Assembly: GCF_020164745.1 (NCBI RefSeq)
Contig: NZ_JAIUGV010000026.1
Span: 1-57,361, forward strand
Direction of reading: 5' to 3'
DNA: 57,361 nt
DNA from: Mesorhizobium sp. ES1-4
Lineage (GTDB): Bacteria > Pseudomonadota > Alphaproteobacteria > Rhizobiales > Rhizobiaceae
The number at the start of each line of letters is the position of its first letter. Position 1 is the first letter of the stretch. A model generated the notes under the pieces. It did no database searches. It was not told where the DNA came from and saw only the letters and a list, made by a program, of their open reading frames with translations. The position numbers were made by a program, and so were the translations under genes. Shown here in pieces: positions 46,876-54,482 of the stretch.

Positions 46876-47610
46876 ATGAGCGTTTCACAGGCAGTCGGGG
46901 CAGCCGGTGCTGGTTCGGGATCCGAATTCCGGCGTGGCGTGATATCCTGCGCGCCGGTGCTGTTCGGCACCATTCCCTACGCGCTGGTGCTCGGCGCCCA
47001 GGCCACGCAGAAAGGGCTGAGCACGGCCGAGTTGTCCATGATGACCGGACTGAACTTCGCCGGCGGCTCGGAATTCGCGGCGATCCAGCTGTGGACGTCG
47101 CCGCCGCATATCCTGCTCATCGTCGCCATCACCTTCCTGGTCAACAGCCGTCACCTGCTGATGGGGGCGGCGCTCGCGCCGTTCCTGCGCGAGTTGCCGC
47201 GGCGCAAGGTGTTTCCGGCGCTGTTCTTGATGTGCGACGAAAGCTGGGCGCTCGGCCTTGCCGACGCCAAACAACGCACTGCTGCCGGGACCTCGCCGGC
47301 CTTCAGCCCGCGCTATTACATGGGCGCGGCGCTGGCGATGTATCTGGCGTGGGTATCCTTCACCACGCTTGGCGCCTTGTTCGGTCCGATGCTTGGCCAT
47401 GTCGAGACCTATGGTTTCGACATGGCGTTTCCGGCCGTCTTCCTGGTGCTGATGCGCGGCATGTGGAAGAGCGTGGCGGCGGCGCGGCCCTGGCTGGTCA
47501 GCCTTGTCGTCGCGGCATTGGTCTCTCTCTTTGTTCCCGGCGCCTGGTATGTCGCCGCGGGCGCGATGGCCGGGCTGGTCGCGGCCTGGCTGATGGCGGG
47601 TGACGCATGA
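46876..47610 (+). CDS. azlC: Branched-chain amino-acid export protein AzlC
   Basis: A 244-residue inner-membrane protein of the AzlC family, which together with small AzlD exports branched-chain amino acids. Key segments are RRGVISCAPVLFGTIPYALVLG, the NFAGGSEFAAIQLW helix and SRHLLMGAALAPFLR, then LMCDESWALGLA. The start is MSVSQAVGAAGAG at 46876. The stop TGA overlaps the ATG of azlD by four bases (47607-47610), a coupled pair. azlD is damaged (see next entry), so export may be lost even though azlC is intact. The divergent Lrp regulator supports the amino-acid role. Confidence 0.9.
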   Translation: MSVSQAVGAAGAGSGSEFRRGVISCAPVLFGTIPYALVLGAQATQKGLSTAELSMMTGLNFAGGSEFAAIQLWTSPPHILLIVAITFLVNSRHLLMGAALAPFLRELPRRKVFPALFLMCDESWALGLADAKQRTAAGTSPAFSPRYYMGAALAMYLAWVSFTTLGALFGPMLGHVETYGFDMAFPAVFLVLMRGMWKSVAAARPWLVSLVVAALVSLFVPGAWYVAAGAMAGLVAAWLMAGDA

Positions 47611-47859
47611 TCGACGCATCCACGCTTCTCACCATCGTGCTGATGGCCGGCGTGACCTATCTGACGCGGATCGGCGGCTATGTCGTGCTGCGCAACCGCG
47701 TGCTCGGTGCCCGCGCCACCGCGGTGATGGAGGCGGCGCCCGGCTGCGTGCTGATCTCGGTTGGCCATTACGCTGGCGGCGGCAACGCGCCTGTCGATGT
47801 TGCCGACGGTGCTGGTCGGCGTGGCGGCGACAGGGGTACTCAGGCATCTTATAGGCTAG
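47607..47859 (+). pseudogene. azlD: AzlD homologue with internal deletion and frameshift
   Basis: The N-terminal part reads MIDASTLLTIVLMAGVTYLT and then RIGGYVVLRNRVLGARATAVM to AAPGCVLISV. After codon 52 the frame changes: from 47764 a second frame reads AITLAAATRLSMLPTVLVGV and AATGVLRHLIG to a stop at 47857-47859. The usual AzlD is about 100 residues, so about 18-20 codons are missing at the junction, with a shift of frame. The gene should be non-functional. The frame from 47607 runs on to 48032 through unrelated DNA. A strong terminator follows (47864-47894). Confidence 0.8.
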
Positions 47860-47863
47860 AACG

Positions 47864-47894
47864 AAAAAGGCAGGCGCGAACGCCTGCCTTTTTT
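47864..47894. terminator. Bidirectional terminator after azlD
   Basis: AAAAAGGCAGGCG (47864-47876) and CGCCTGCCTTTTT (47881-47893) form a perfect 13-bp stem with a CGAA loop and T/A runs on both sides. It sits between the azlD remnant and the convergent azoreductase gene. Confidence 0.93.
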
Positions 47895-47913
47895 CCCAGT
47901 CGATATCAGTGGC

Positions 47914-48549
47914 TTAGGCCGCAGCCGCGATCTCATGAGCCGCCGCCACCACGGCGTCGACCTTGGCCGTCGCCTTGGCGAGCGCCGCATCCACGGCGTC
48001 GGGACCCATGGCCACGCCTTCAATGCGGATGACGTCGACATCGGTCATGCCGATGAAACCGAGCACGCTGCGCAGGTAAGGGATGGCGTGATCCATCTGC
48101 ACGGCGGCACCTTCGGAATAGATGCCGCCCGAAGCCAGCACGATGTAGACCTTCTTGCCGGTGACCAGGCCCTTGGGACCGTTCTCGCCATAGGCAAAGC
48201 TCTTGCCGGAACGGGCGACATGATCGACCCAGGATTTCAGCGTCGAGGAGATGTTGAAGTTGATGAAGCCGGTGGCCAGGATCACCGTGTCGGCGGCGAA
48301 GAGTTCATCGAGCACGACATCGGACACGCCGACCACTTCAGCCTGGCGCGGGCTGCGCGCTTCAACCGGGGTGTAGATGCCGGTCGAATAGTCGGCATCG
48401 ATATGCGGCAGCGGGTTGGCGACGAGGTCGCGCACAACCAGCGTGTTCGACGGATCCGCGGCAAGCAGCTTTTCAGCGAATTCGGTGGCGATGCGGGTCG
48501 AGTGCGAGGCGGCGCCGCGTGGGCTTGAGGTAACGAGAAGAATGGACAT
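47914..48549 (-). CDS. azoR: FMN-dependent NADH-azoreductase (quinone reductase)
   Basis: A 211-residue flavodoxin-fold enzyme of the AzoR family, which reduces quinones and azo compounds with NAD(P)H and FMN. The start MSILLVTSSPRGAASHSTRI is the FMN phosphate-binding loop, and FNISSTLKSWVDHVARSGKSFAY and ASGGIYSEG are typical of the FMN-ring binding site. The start is ATG 48549; an in-frame start at 48603 lies in the promoter. It is divergent from a LysR regulator with a GTATA-N5-TATAC site between (48616-48630), which probably controls it in response to quinones or oxidative stress. Confidence 0.9.
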   Translation of the reverse strand: MSILLVTSSPRGAASHSTRIATEFAEKLLAADPSNTLVVRDLVANPLPHIDADYSTGIYTPVEARSPRQAEVVGVSDVVLDELFAADTVILATGFINFNISSTLKSWVDHVARSGKSFAYGENGPKGLVTGKKVYIVLASGGIYSEGAAVQMDHAIPYLRSVLGFIGMTDVDVIRIEGVAMGPDAVDAALAKATAKVDAVVAAAHEIAAAA

Positions 48550-48615
48550 AGCGGGTTTCTCCAGTGGAATGAATGTCCCGCCAGATATGGGGCTGTCGAC
48601 CAATCAAATAAACTG

Positions 48616-48630
48616 GTATATTTTCTATAC
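48616..48630. promoter_or_regulatory. LysR-type site between azoR and LysR genes
   Basis: GTATA (48616-48620) and TATAC (48626-48630) form an inverted repeat with a 5-base spacer, inside an AT-rich gap between the divergent azoreductase and LysR genes. Confidence 0.45.
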
Positions 48631-48653
48631 GACCCATCCATAAAGTGGATACA

Positions 48654-49619
48654 ATGATGCAGCCCAATCCGACACTCGACCAGCTCCAGATCCTTGTCGC
48701 CGTCGCCGATGCCGGGAGTTTTTCTGCCGCCGGCCGCAAGCTCAACCGGGCGCAATCCGTCATCAGCTACGGCATTGCCAATCTCGAGGCCCAGCTCGGG
48801 CTGAAGCTGTTCGGGCGCGAGGGCACGCGCGAGCCGCAACTGACCGAGATCGGCCGGGCGATGCTGGAGGATGCCAGGCGCATGATGGGCATGCTGCAGC
48901 GCATCCGCTCCCGCGCCGACGGCCACCATCACGGGCTGGAAGCCGAGGTGGCGCTGGCGGTCGATGTGGCATTGCCTTCGCCCGTGCTGGTACGGGTGCT
49001 CAGGGCATTCGAGGCGCGGTTTCCGACAGTGATGCTGCGCCTGCATATCGGCACGCTTGGCCTCATTCCCGATCTCGTCGTCAACGGACAAGCCGATCTC
49101 GGCATTGGCGGCTTGCTGGGCGAGGTGAATGTGCATCTCGTGCGCATCGGCTTCATGTCCATGGTGCCGGCGGCCGCACCCAGTCATCCGCTCGCCCTGC
49201 TGCCGAGGCCGGTGGCGCTCGAGGATGTGCGCGAACATACGCAGCTTGTCGTCACCGACCAGTCCGAGCGTACCAAGGGACGCGACTATGGCGTCTTCGC
49301 CTACCGCACCTGGCGCCTCACCGACATGCGCACCAAACACATACTGATGCGCGAGGGCCTGGGTTGGGGCGGATTGCCCCGCTGGCTGATCGCCGACGAC
49401 CTGGCCAGCGGCCGGCTGGTGGAACTTGATCTCGAACCCTACAGGGAAGTGAGTTCGCCGCTGTTTGCCATGCACCGCAACGATCGCAGCCCGAAGCCCG
49501 CCGCCGCCTGGCTTATCGACCAGTTCAAGCGCCAACTCGGCTGCTTCAACGAGTTCGAGCCGGGCGAGGTGCCCGAAGACGAACCGGAGGCCGATGGCGT
49601 GTCCGGCTCCAATATCTGA
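48654..49619 (+). CDS. LysR-family regulator of the azoreductase gene
   Basis: A 321-residue LysR-family regulator. The HTH is at about residues 10-60 (PTLDQLQILVAVADAGSFSAAGRKLNRAQSVISYGIANLEAQLGLKLF), followed by the linker and the two-lobed effector domain (PTVMLRLHIGTLGLIPDLVVNGQADLGIGG). The gene starts ATG 48654 (or ATG 48657) just downstream of a GTATA-N5-TATAC site. It is divergent from azoR, which it probably controls. The C-terminal tail is acidic (EFEPGEVPEDEPEADGVSGS), longer than usual for the family. The ligand is not known. Confidence 0.87.
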   Translation: MMQPNPTLDQLQILVAVADAGSFSAAGRKLNRAQSVISYGIANLEAQLGLKLFGREGTREPQLTEIGRAMLEDARRMMGMLQRIRSRADGHHHGLEAEVALAVDVALPSPVLVRVLRAFEARFPTVMLRLHIGTLGLIPDLVVNGQADLGIGGLLGEVNVHLVRIGFMSMVPAAAPSHPLALLPRPVALEDVREHTQLVVTDQSERTKGRDYGVFAYRTWRLTDMRTKHILMREGLGWGGLPRWLIADDLASGRLVELDLEPYREVSSPLFAMHRNDRSPKPAAAWLIDQFKRQLGCFNEFEPGEVPEDEPEADGVSGSNI

Positions 49620-49674
49620 CCTGGCAGTGCCCGGAGGCACCCGCCCAGACCCTGGAGCTCGCGCTCTTGAGAGA

Positions 49675-49773
49675 TCACTGGATTATGGTCACCCCGGAAA
49701 CCACGATCTGCGCGGTGCGGGCGGTCAATTGCCCGCGCTTGCGCAGGGTTGGTTTTTCATAAGTCTTTTTCAT
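49675..49773 (-). CDS. Small RiPP-precursor-like peptide
   Basis: A 32-residue peptide beginning MKKTYEKPTLRKRGQLTART and ending VTIIQ. It carries the YxxPxL leader motif (Y5-E-K-P8-T-L10), then a glycine (G14) and a threonine (T20), as in the leaders of lasso and related ribosomally made, modified peptides. The C-terminal part has no Asp or Glu for the lasso ring, so it is not a canonical lasso peptide. Rhizobial genomes contain many orphan peptides of this shape annotated as putative RiPP precursors. No modifying enzyme gene is in the window. The ribosome site is weak; ATG 49773 is the only start that gives the motif. Confidence 0.6.
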   Translation of the reverse strand: MKKTYEKPTLRKRGQLTARTAQIVVSGVTIIQ

Positions 49774-49913
49774 GTGTCGGTCCGGTCATGAGCCTCTACG
49801 GATGCATGGACCCTGCCAGAACGCGAACGGAGAGTTCCGGTTGCATCGCGCGGTCTTTTCATCATCACGGCGATGCTTAACGCTGGAGGATGGATTTGCG
49901 CGACTGGGCGCCA

Positions 49914-50507
49914 CTATGCGCGGGACAGCCCGTCCATCAGCGCCGTCAGGACGGCGCGGTAATCCTCGGCTGAAGCACCCGCCTCGATGGCGAGCGCCGC
50001 CCGATCGAAAGCCGCGGCAAGCAGGGCCGTCAGCGCCTCCGCCGGCAGCTTCGTCATCGATCGGGCCCGCATCGCCGCGACAAGGCCTTCACGCAGTGTG
50101 CGGTTGCCGTGACGATTATCGATCGCATCCATTCGCGCCCGGCCGAGCACGGCCGGGCCATCAAGCAGCAGGAGCCGGGTCCGACCTGGCGTGCGCATGG
50201 CGTCGAGATAGGCGTTGGAACCGGCAATCAGCGCATCGCGGGCACTGAGCGCAGGCTTGGAGGCGCGGTCAATCTCCCGCGCCACCGCCGCCGCCTCCTG
50301 TTCGACCACGGCGGCGAAAAGCGCCTGCTTGTCGGCAAAGTGGTGGTAGAGCGCGCCACGGGTCAGGCCGGCGGCGGCAACGATCTCCGGCGTGCCGGTT
50401 TCGGCATAGGACTTCCGCGTAAACAGTTCCCGCGCCGCCGCGATCAGTTCGGCGCGTGTCGCCTCGGTGCGGTCGCGGTTGGAGCGGCGCGTGGATTCCT
50501 GTTGCAT
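49914..50507 (-). CDS. TetR/AcrR-family regulator
   Basis: A 197-residue TetR-type regulator. The HTH is near the N-terminus (RAELIAAARELFTRKSYAETGTPEIVAAAGLTRGALYHHFADKQALFAAVV), with a helical ligand domain behind. The start MQQESTRRSNRDRTEATRAE is at 50507, right next to the first of two operators (50508-50524). It is divergent from a VOC-family gene. Both face the palindromes ACATACAG-N-CTGTATGT, so the repressor likely controls both. The ligand is unknown. Confidence 0.88.
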   Translation of the reverse strand: MQQESTRRSNRDRTEATRAELIAAARELFTRKSYAETGTPEIVAAAGLTRGALYHHFADKQALFAAVVEQEAAAVAREIDRASKPALSARDALIAGSNAYLDAMRTPGRTRLLLLDGPAVLGRARMDAIDNRHGNRTLREGLVAAMRARSMTKLPAEALTALLAAAFDRAALAIEAGASAEDYRAVLTALMDGLSRA

Positions 50508-50552
50508 ACATACAGCCTGTATGTTATTTGAACTTACATGCAGACTGTATGT
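50508..50552. promoter_or_regulatory. Two TetR operators
   Basis: ACATACAGCCTGTATGT (50508-50524) is a perfect inverted repeat around one base, and ACATGCAGACTGTATGT (50536-50552) differs by one base in the arm. The two sites are 28 bases apart, centre to centre, between the TetR and VOC genes. Confidence 0.78.
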
Positions 50553-50573
50553 TAATCGACGGGAGAAGGAAAG

Positions 50574-50999
50574 ATGAAGACGACGAGCTACTATCCGGTG
50601 CTGATGACCGGCGATGTCGCCGGCACGGCGGCCTTTTACATCGAGCATTTCGGCTTCCAGCCGCTGTTCACCAGCGACTGGTACGTACACCTGCGATCGG
50701 TGGAAAACAGCAGAGTGAACCTCGGCATCGTCCAGGGCGACCATGAGACGATCCCGGAGGAGGGGCGGGGGCGGGCCTCGGGCCTGCTGATCAATTTCGA
50801 GGTCCGCGATCCCGATGCGGTCTATGAGCGGACCATCGCCGCCGGCCTGCCGATCCTGCGACCGTTGCGCGACGAGCCTTTCGGCCAGCGCCACTTCATC
50901 ACCAGGGATCCGAACGGTGTGCTGATCGACGTCATCAAGCCGATCCCGCCCAGCGAGGAATTCTTGGCGCAGTATGCGGAGGGCGCGGCCGGGGCCTGA
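50574..50999 (+). CDS. VOC/glyoxalase-family protein
   Basis: A 141-residue member of the vicinal oxygen chelate fold (glyoxalase/bleomycin-resistance type). The repeated beta-alpha-beta-beta-beta pattern is visible: YYPVLMTGDVAGTAAFYIEHFGFQPLF in the first half and NFEVRDPDAVYERTIAAGLPILRPLRDEPFGQRHFITRDPNGVLIDVIKP in the second, with metal-ligand-type residues H and E partly missing. Family members bind or break down small molecules, or confer resistance. It follows a GGGAGAAGGAAAG ribosome site. Co-control by the divergent TetR gene suggests induction by its substrate. Confidence 0.83.
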   Translation: MKTTSYYPVLMTGDVAGTAAFYIEHFGFQPLFTSDWYVHLRSVENSRVNLGIVQGDHETIPEEGRGRASGLLINFEVRDPDAVYERTIAAGLPILRPLRDEPFGQRHFITRDPNGVLIDVIKPIPPSEEFLAQYAEGAAGA

Positions 51000-51008
51000 G
51001 CGGCAGGC

Positions 51009-51959
51009 TCAGCTCGCCCTTGCAACCGGCGTCACCGCCACTTGGCTGACGCCGGTGCGGCGCACCACCGTGCATTGCGTCTCGCGGCCGATGCGCTCGG
51101 CGTCGAGGATACGCACCAGGTCGTCGACGCCGGTTACCGGGCGCCCGTCAATGGCGGCGATGATGTCGCCCTCCCTGAGCCCCGCCTTGGCCGCCGGGCC
51201 GTCCTTCTCGACGCTGCGCAGCCGCACCGCCGTGCTGGTCGAGACCTGCGATAGAAGTGCTGCGCGGCGCGGCAGGTTCGTCGTGTCCGCGGAGACACCG
51301 ATGAAGGCGCGGCGCACGCGGCCGAAGCGGATGATCTCCGAAATGACGAAGTTCGCGGTGTTGGAAGCGACGGCGAAGGCGATGCCTTGCGCGCCGTGGA
51401 TCATGGCGGTGTTGACGCCGATCACTTCGCCCGCCGACGACACCAGCGGCCCGCCGGAATTGCCGGGGTTGAGCGCGGCGTCGGTCTGGATGACGTCGTC
51501 GATCAGCCTGCCGGTCGAAGCGCGCATCGAGCGGCCGAGCGCCGACACGACGCCTGAGGTGACGGTCCATTCGAAGCCCAGCGGATTGCCGATGGCAATC
51601 GCGATCTGGCCGCGCCGCAGCCGCTTGGAATCGCCAAGCGGCGCGACATCGGCGAAGCTGCCGTCGGCGCGCACCAGGGCGATGTCGGTGTCGGGATCGC
51701 GGCCGAGCACGCGGCCCTCGCTGGAGGCGCCGTCGGGCATCGAGACGCGCACGGTTCTGGCATCACCCACGACATGGAAATTGGTGACGACCAGCCCGTC
51801 CGGCGCGATGACGAAGCCCGAGCCATGGCCGCCCGGGCCGCCGATGCGCTCGATGCGGCAGACGGCCGGGCCGATGCGGTCGACCGCGTCCGTGACCGTC
51901 GTCGAATAGGCGTCGAGCAGCGTGTCGTCGGATTCGAATTTCTGGGCGGCGAGGGCCAT
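51009..51959 (-). CDS. Trypsin-like serine protease with PDZ domain (HtrA/S1C type)
   Basis: A 316-residue S1C-type protease with an intact catalytic triad: His62 in TNFHVV, Asp92 in DPDTDIAL, and Ser168 in PGNSGGP. A PDZ domain follows at about 215-310 (GPAAKAGLREGDIIAAIDGRPVTGVDDLVRIL). There is no signal peptide at the N-terminus (MALAAQKFESDDTLLDAYST), so it is probably cytoplasmic, which is unusual for HtrA-like proteases. The divergent neighbour is a paralogue without any of these residues. The 3' end overlaps a hairpin shared with the VOC gene (50996-51012). Confidence 0.9.
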   Translation of the reverse strand: MALAAQKFESDDTLLDAYSTTVTDAVDRIGPAVCRIERIGGPGGHGSGFVIAPDGLVVTNFHVVGDARTVRVSMPDGASSEGRVLGRDPDTDIALVRADGSFADVAPLGDSKRLRRGQIAIAIGNPLGFEWTVTSGVVSALGRSMRASTGRLIDDVIQTDAALNPGNSGGPLVSSAGEVIGVNTAMIHGAQGIAFAVASNTANFVISEIIRFGRVRRAFIGVSADTTNLPRRAALLSQVSTSTAVRLRSVEKDGPAAKAGLREGDIIAAIDGRPVTGVDDLVRILDAERIGRETQCTVVRRTGVSQVAVTPVARAS

Positions 51960-52128
51960 GAGCGGGCTCCGTGTTTTCAGGCTTTTTCGTAACTATATGT
52001 GCGGAGCGGTCCGAACCGCCGCGACCTGACCAGATGGCCAGTCGAACCCGCAACTAGCCGTCAGGCGAGTATCTGCAGGAGCGCCGTCGAGCGATATCTG
52101 GGATATGCAAGAAACCCAGGAGACCCAT

Positions 52129-53001
52129 ATGAGCGACTTCAATCTGAGCGCGTTTTCGGACGCTATCGCCGGTCTGGCCGCCAAGGCCGCCCCCACGACG
52201 GCGAGCTTCGCCACCCATCACCACCGCACGGCCAGTGCCTTCCATTGGCGCGACGGCTATTTCGTCACCGCCGAGGAGGCCGTCGAGGCCGGCGAGGAGA
52301 TCGACCTGACGCTGGCCTCCGGCGCGACATCGAAGGCCGAACTGGTCGGCCGCGATCCTTCGACCGGCGTCGCCCTGCTGAAGCCGGCGGATGCGGGCAC
52401 CGTGCCTGTCCTGGCCAAGGCCGATGCGGTTCGGCCGGGCAACATCGCCATTGCCGTCGGCAACAGCCACGGGGCGGAGTTGGCCGTTTCGGGCTCGGTC
52501 GGTGAAGTCGGCCCGGCCTGGCGCTCGATGCGCGGCGGCACCATCGACCGGCGCATCAACCTGGCCGTCGGCGCCGGCGGTCGCTTCGAGGGCGGCCCGG
52601 TGCTGGACGCCAAGGGGGCACTGATCGGCATGCTGCTGTTCGGGCCGCGTGGCCGGGCTCTGGTCATGCCCTACGAGACGATCGAGCGGGCCGTTGCCAC
52701 GCTGCGCGAAAAGGGCCATGTCGCGCGCGGCTATCTCGGTGCCGGCCTACATCCTGTGCGTGACCGCGACGCGCGTGGAGCCATGGTGATGAGCCTCGAC
52801 GACAATGGCCCGGCAAAGGCCGCCGGCCTCTCGCTCGGCGACATCATCGCGGCGTGGAACGGTGAGGCCGTGCAAGGTCCGCGCGACCTGATCCGCCGGC
52901 TCGGGCCCGACAGCGCCGGTGCCTCGGTGACGTTGGGTGTCGTGCGCGGCGGCGAACAGCGCGATGTCGTGCTGACCATCGGCGAAAAGCCGCTGAGCTG
53001 A
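52129..53001 (+). CDS. HtrA-like pseudoprotease with PDZ domain
   Basis: A 290-residue S1C-family paralogue with degenerate catalytic positions. Where the protease has TNFHVV this has TAEEAV (His to Glu50), DPDTDIAL becomes DPSTGVAL (Asp to Gly80), and GNSGGP becomes GRFEGGP (Ser to Glu154). The fold and C-terminal PDZ domain (about 200-290; GPAKAAGLSLGDIIAAWNGEAVQG) are kept. It is therefore likely a binding or regulatory protein, not an enzyme. The start MSDFNLSAFSD at 52129 has an AGGAG site. It precedes a LuxR regulator by 5 bases, so they form an operon. Confidence 0.85.
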   Translation: MSDFNLSAFSDAIAGLAAKAAPTTASFATHHHRTASAFHWRDGYFVTAEEAVEAGEEIDLTLASGATSKAELVGRDPSTGVALLKPADAGTVPVLAKADAVRPGNIAIAVGNSHGAELAVSGSVGEVGPAWRSMRGGTIDRRINLAVGAGGRFEGGPVLDAKGALIGMLLFGPRGRALVMPYETIERAVATLREKGHVARGYLGAGLHPVRDRDARGAMVMSLDDNGPAKAAGLSLGDIIAAWNGEAVQGPRDLIRRLGPDSAGASVTLGVVRGGEQRDVVLTIGEKPLS

Positions 53002-53006
53002 GAGGT

Positions 53007-53645
53007 ATGATGGAAACGCTCGCCAGCGACCGGGTCAGCAGCAGCGCCGCCTTGCGACAGCTGGTGGTGCTGATCGCGCTTGCCGATGCCGGGCGCGCCG
53101 AGCGCCTTGCCGCCTCACTTGCCGCCAGCGACGATTTGTTGCCGGTGGTGGTCGGCGGCGGCCGGGCCGACGTCGCGATCGTCGACGACAGGAGCGGTGA
53201 CGCCGTGCCGGCCTCGGTGCCACGGGTGCTGCTCTCGGCGCGCGGCAGTGGCGAGCAGCCTGCCGGCGCGGTATCTGCCGTCATGCCTGCCGGCGCGGAC
53301 GACCTGCTGATCGCCGCGGCGGCCCGGTTGGCCGCCGCTGGCTACAGCGTATCGGGCAATCGCCGCGCGCCCGAACATGGTGAGGATTTCCACGCCGGCG
53401 ACGGCGAGCCGTTCGAGGACGAGGTTTTGGACGACCACGCCGCCCGGCCAGTGCTGTCGCCACGCGAGGCTGAAGTGCTGGCGCTGCTCGCCGAAGGCGC
53501 GCCCAACAAGGTAATCGCGCGGCGCCTCAACATCTCGGTGCATACGGCGAAGTTCCATGTCGCCGCGATCCTGATCAAGCTCGGTGCCGCCAATCGGACG
53601 GATGCCATTGCCATTGCGATGCGGCAAGGGCTGGTGCTGGTCTAG
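53007..53645 (+). CDS. LuxR-type regulator with degenerate receiver-like N-terminus
   Basis: A 212-residue protein. The C-terminal 65 residues are a LuxR/NarL HTH (VLSPREAEVLALLAEGAPNKVIARRLNISVHTAKFHVAAILIKLGAANRTDAIAIAMRQGL). The N-terminal part (about 1-115; LVVLIALADAGRAERLAASL, ADVAIVDDRSG) resembles a receiver fold, with D at the expected acidic site but no obvious conserved Lys. The start is ATG 53007 or 53010, with AGAGG before. It is in an operon with the pseudoprotease, 5 bases apart, and probably belongs to the same signalling unit as the divergent protease. Confidence 0.82.
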   Translation: MMETLASDRVSSSAALRQLVVLIALADAGRAERLAASLAASDDLLPVVVGGGRADVAIVDDRSGDAVPASVPRVLLSARGSGEQPAGAVSAVMPAGADDLLIAAAARLAAAGYSVSGNRRAPEHGEDFHAGDGEPFEDEVLDDHAARPVLSPREAEVLALLAEGAPNKVIARRLNISVHTAKFHVAAILIKLGAANRTDAIAIAMRQGLVLV

Positions 53646-53653
53646 CGCCTCAG

Positions 53654-54043
53654 TCAGATGGCAGGTTCGATATCGGTTAGTCGAAATTCATTGCCCTTGA
53701 ATAATAACGGCATGGCCTCGAGCCGAGCCGCGGCATAGGCGATGCAGTCGCCGAAATTAAGCGCGGCCGGATGTCTGCCCTTGCCATAGCGCAGGAAGGC
53801 TTGACGGGCTACCGCCGCATGGTCGGCCGTGAACGGGATCGTATCGATCGAAGCCGCGCTCAGGAAGGCGTCAAGACGATCGGCTATCTCGTCCTGCCAG
53901 CCGCCGACCAGCACCATCGTCGTCTCAAGCAGCGTTGGCGCCGCGATCAGCCGTCTCCCGGCGTTGGTGATGGCGCGCACAAATTGATCATGGCCAGGTT
54001 CGGCGCGCAGAACCGCGACGAGAGCCGATGAATCGACGATCAT
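53654..54043 (-). CDS. vapC: VapC-family PIN-domain toxin
   Basis: A 129-residue PIN-domain ribonuclease toxin. The acidic metal-binding residues are in MIVDSSALVAVLRAE (D4), PTLLETTMVLVGG (E) and LNFGDCIAYAAAR (D), the usual PIN set. VapC toxins cleave RNA, often a tRNA. It follows its antitoxin, overlapping it by 4 bases (54040-54043), so the pair is translationally coupled. An operator (54305-54333) lies upstream of the antitoxin start. The gene is convergent with the LuxR gene. Confidence 0.9.
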   Translation of the reverse strand: MIVDSSALVAVLRAEPGHDQFVRAITNAGRRLIAAPTLLETTMVLVGGWQDEIADRLDAFLSAASIDTIPFTADHAAVARQAFLRYGKGRHPAALNFGDCIAYAAARLEAMPLLFKGNEFRLTDIEPAI

Positions 54044-54306
54044 CGCGTCGGAATTCCAAGTTCATCGTAACCGAGGATCTCATCTTCGGTCATCGCATTC
54101 TCGCGTCTTGGAATCTTGCCGGCCTTGTCGGCGATCGCCATCAGGCGCTGGAAGAGACTATCGGGTTCGTCACGCGGCACCAGCCGCTCGCGGGCAATCT
54201 CGCGCTCAAGACTTTGGCGGATCGCTTCGGTCACAGACACCCTACGCCGACGCGCTAAATCGCGCGCCAACTGTTCGACTTTCGTATTCTTGATGGACAG
54301 CGCCAT
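54040..54306 (-). CDS. vapB: VapB-family antitoxin
   Basis: An 88-residue antitoxin. The N-terminal part (MALSIKNTKVEQLARDLARRRRVSVTEAIRQSLEREIARE) is an AbrB/RHH-type DNA-binding segment typical of the rhizobial VapB type (PSK-like transcription factor domain). The C-terminal tail (NAMTEDEILGYDELGIPTR) wraps the toxin. It precedes vapC with a 4-base overlap. It probably represses its own operon at the inverted repeat 54305-54333. Confidence 0.88.
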   Translation of the reverse strand: MALSIKNTKVEQLARDLARRRRVSVTEAIRQSLEREIARERLVPRDEPDSLFQRLMAIADKAGKIPRRENAMTEDEILGYDELGIPTR

Positions 54307-54333
54307 TCTATAATCTACCTCATTGTATAGAAT
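54305..54333. promoter_or_regulatory. vapBC operator
   Basis: ATTCTATA (54305-54312) and TATAGAAT (54326-54333) form a perfect 8-base inverted repeat with 13-base spacing, over the start region of vapB. Confidence 0.65.
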
Positions 54334-54482
54334 ATATACTACAAAGCCACGGCATCCAACAGGCGTTGGGCGATACCGGCCTCCGTTGCGTCATCGTCCT
54401 TTGGGACGCCAAGCCCTTGTATCCGGAGCCGCCACGGGCAAGGATCGCGCCGACGAAAAGAGTGCAGGGAAGCGGAGGAAAA

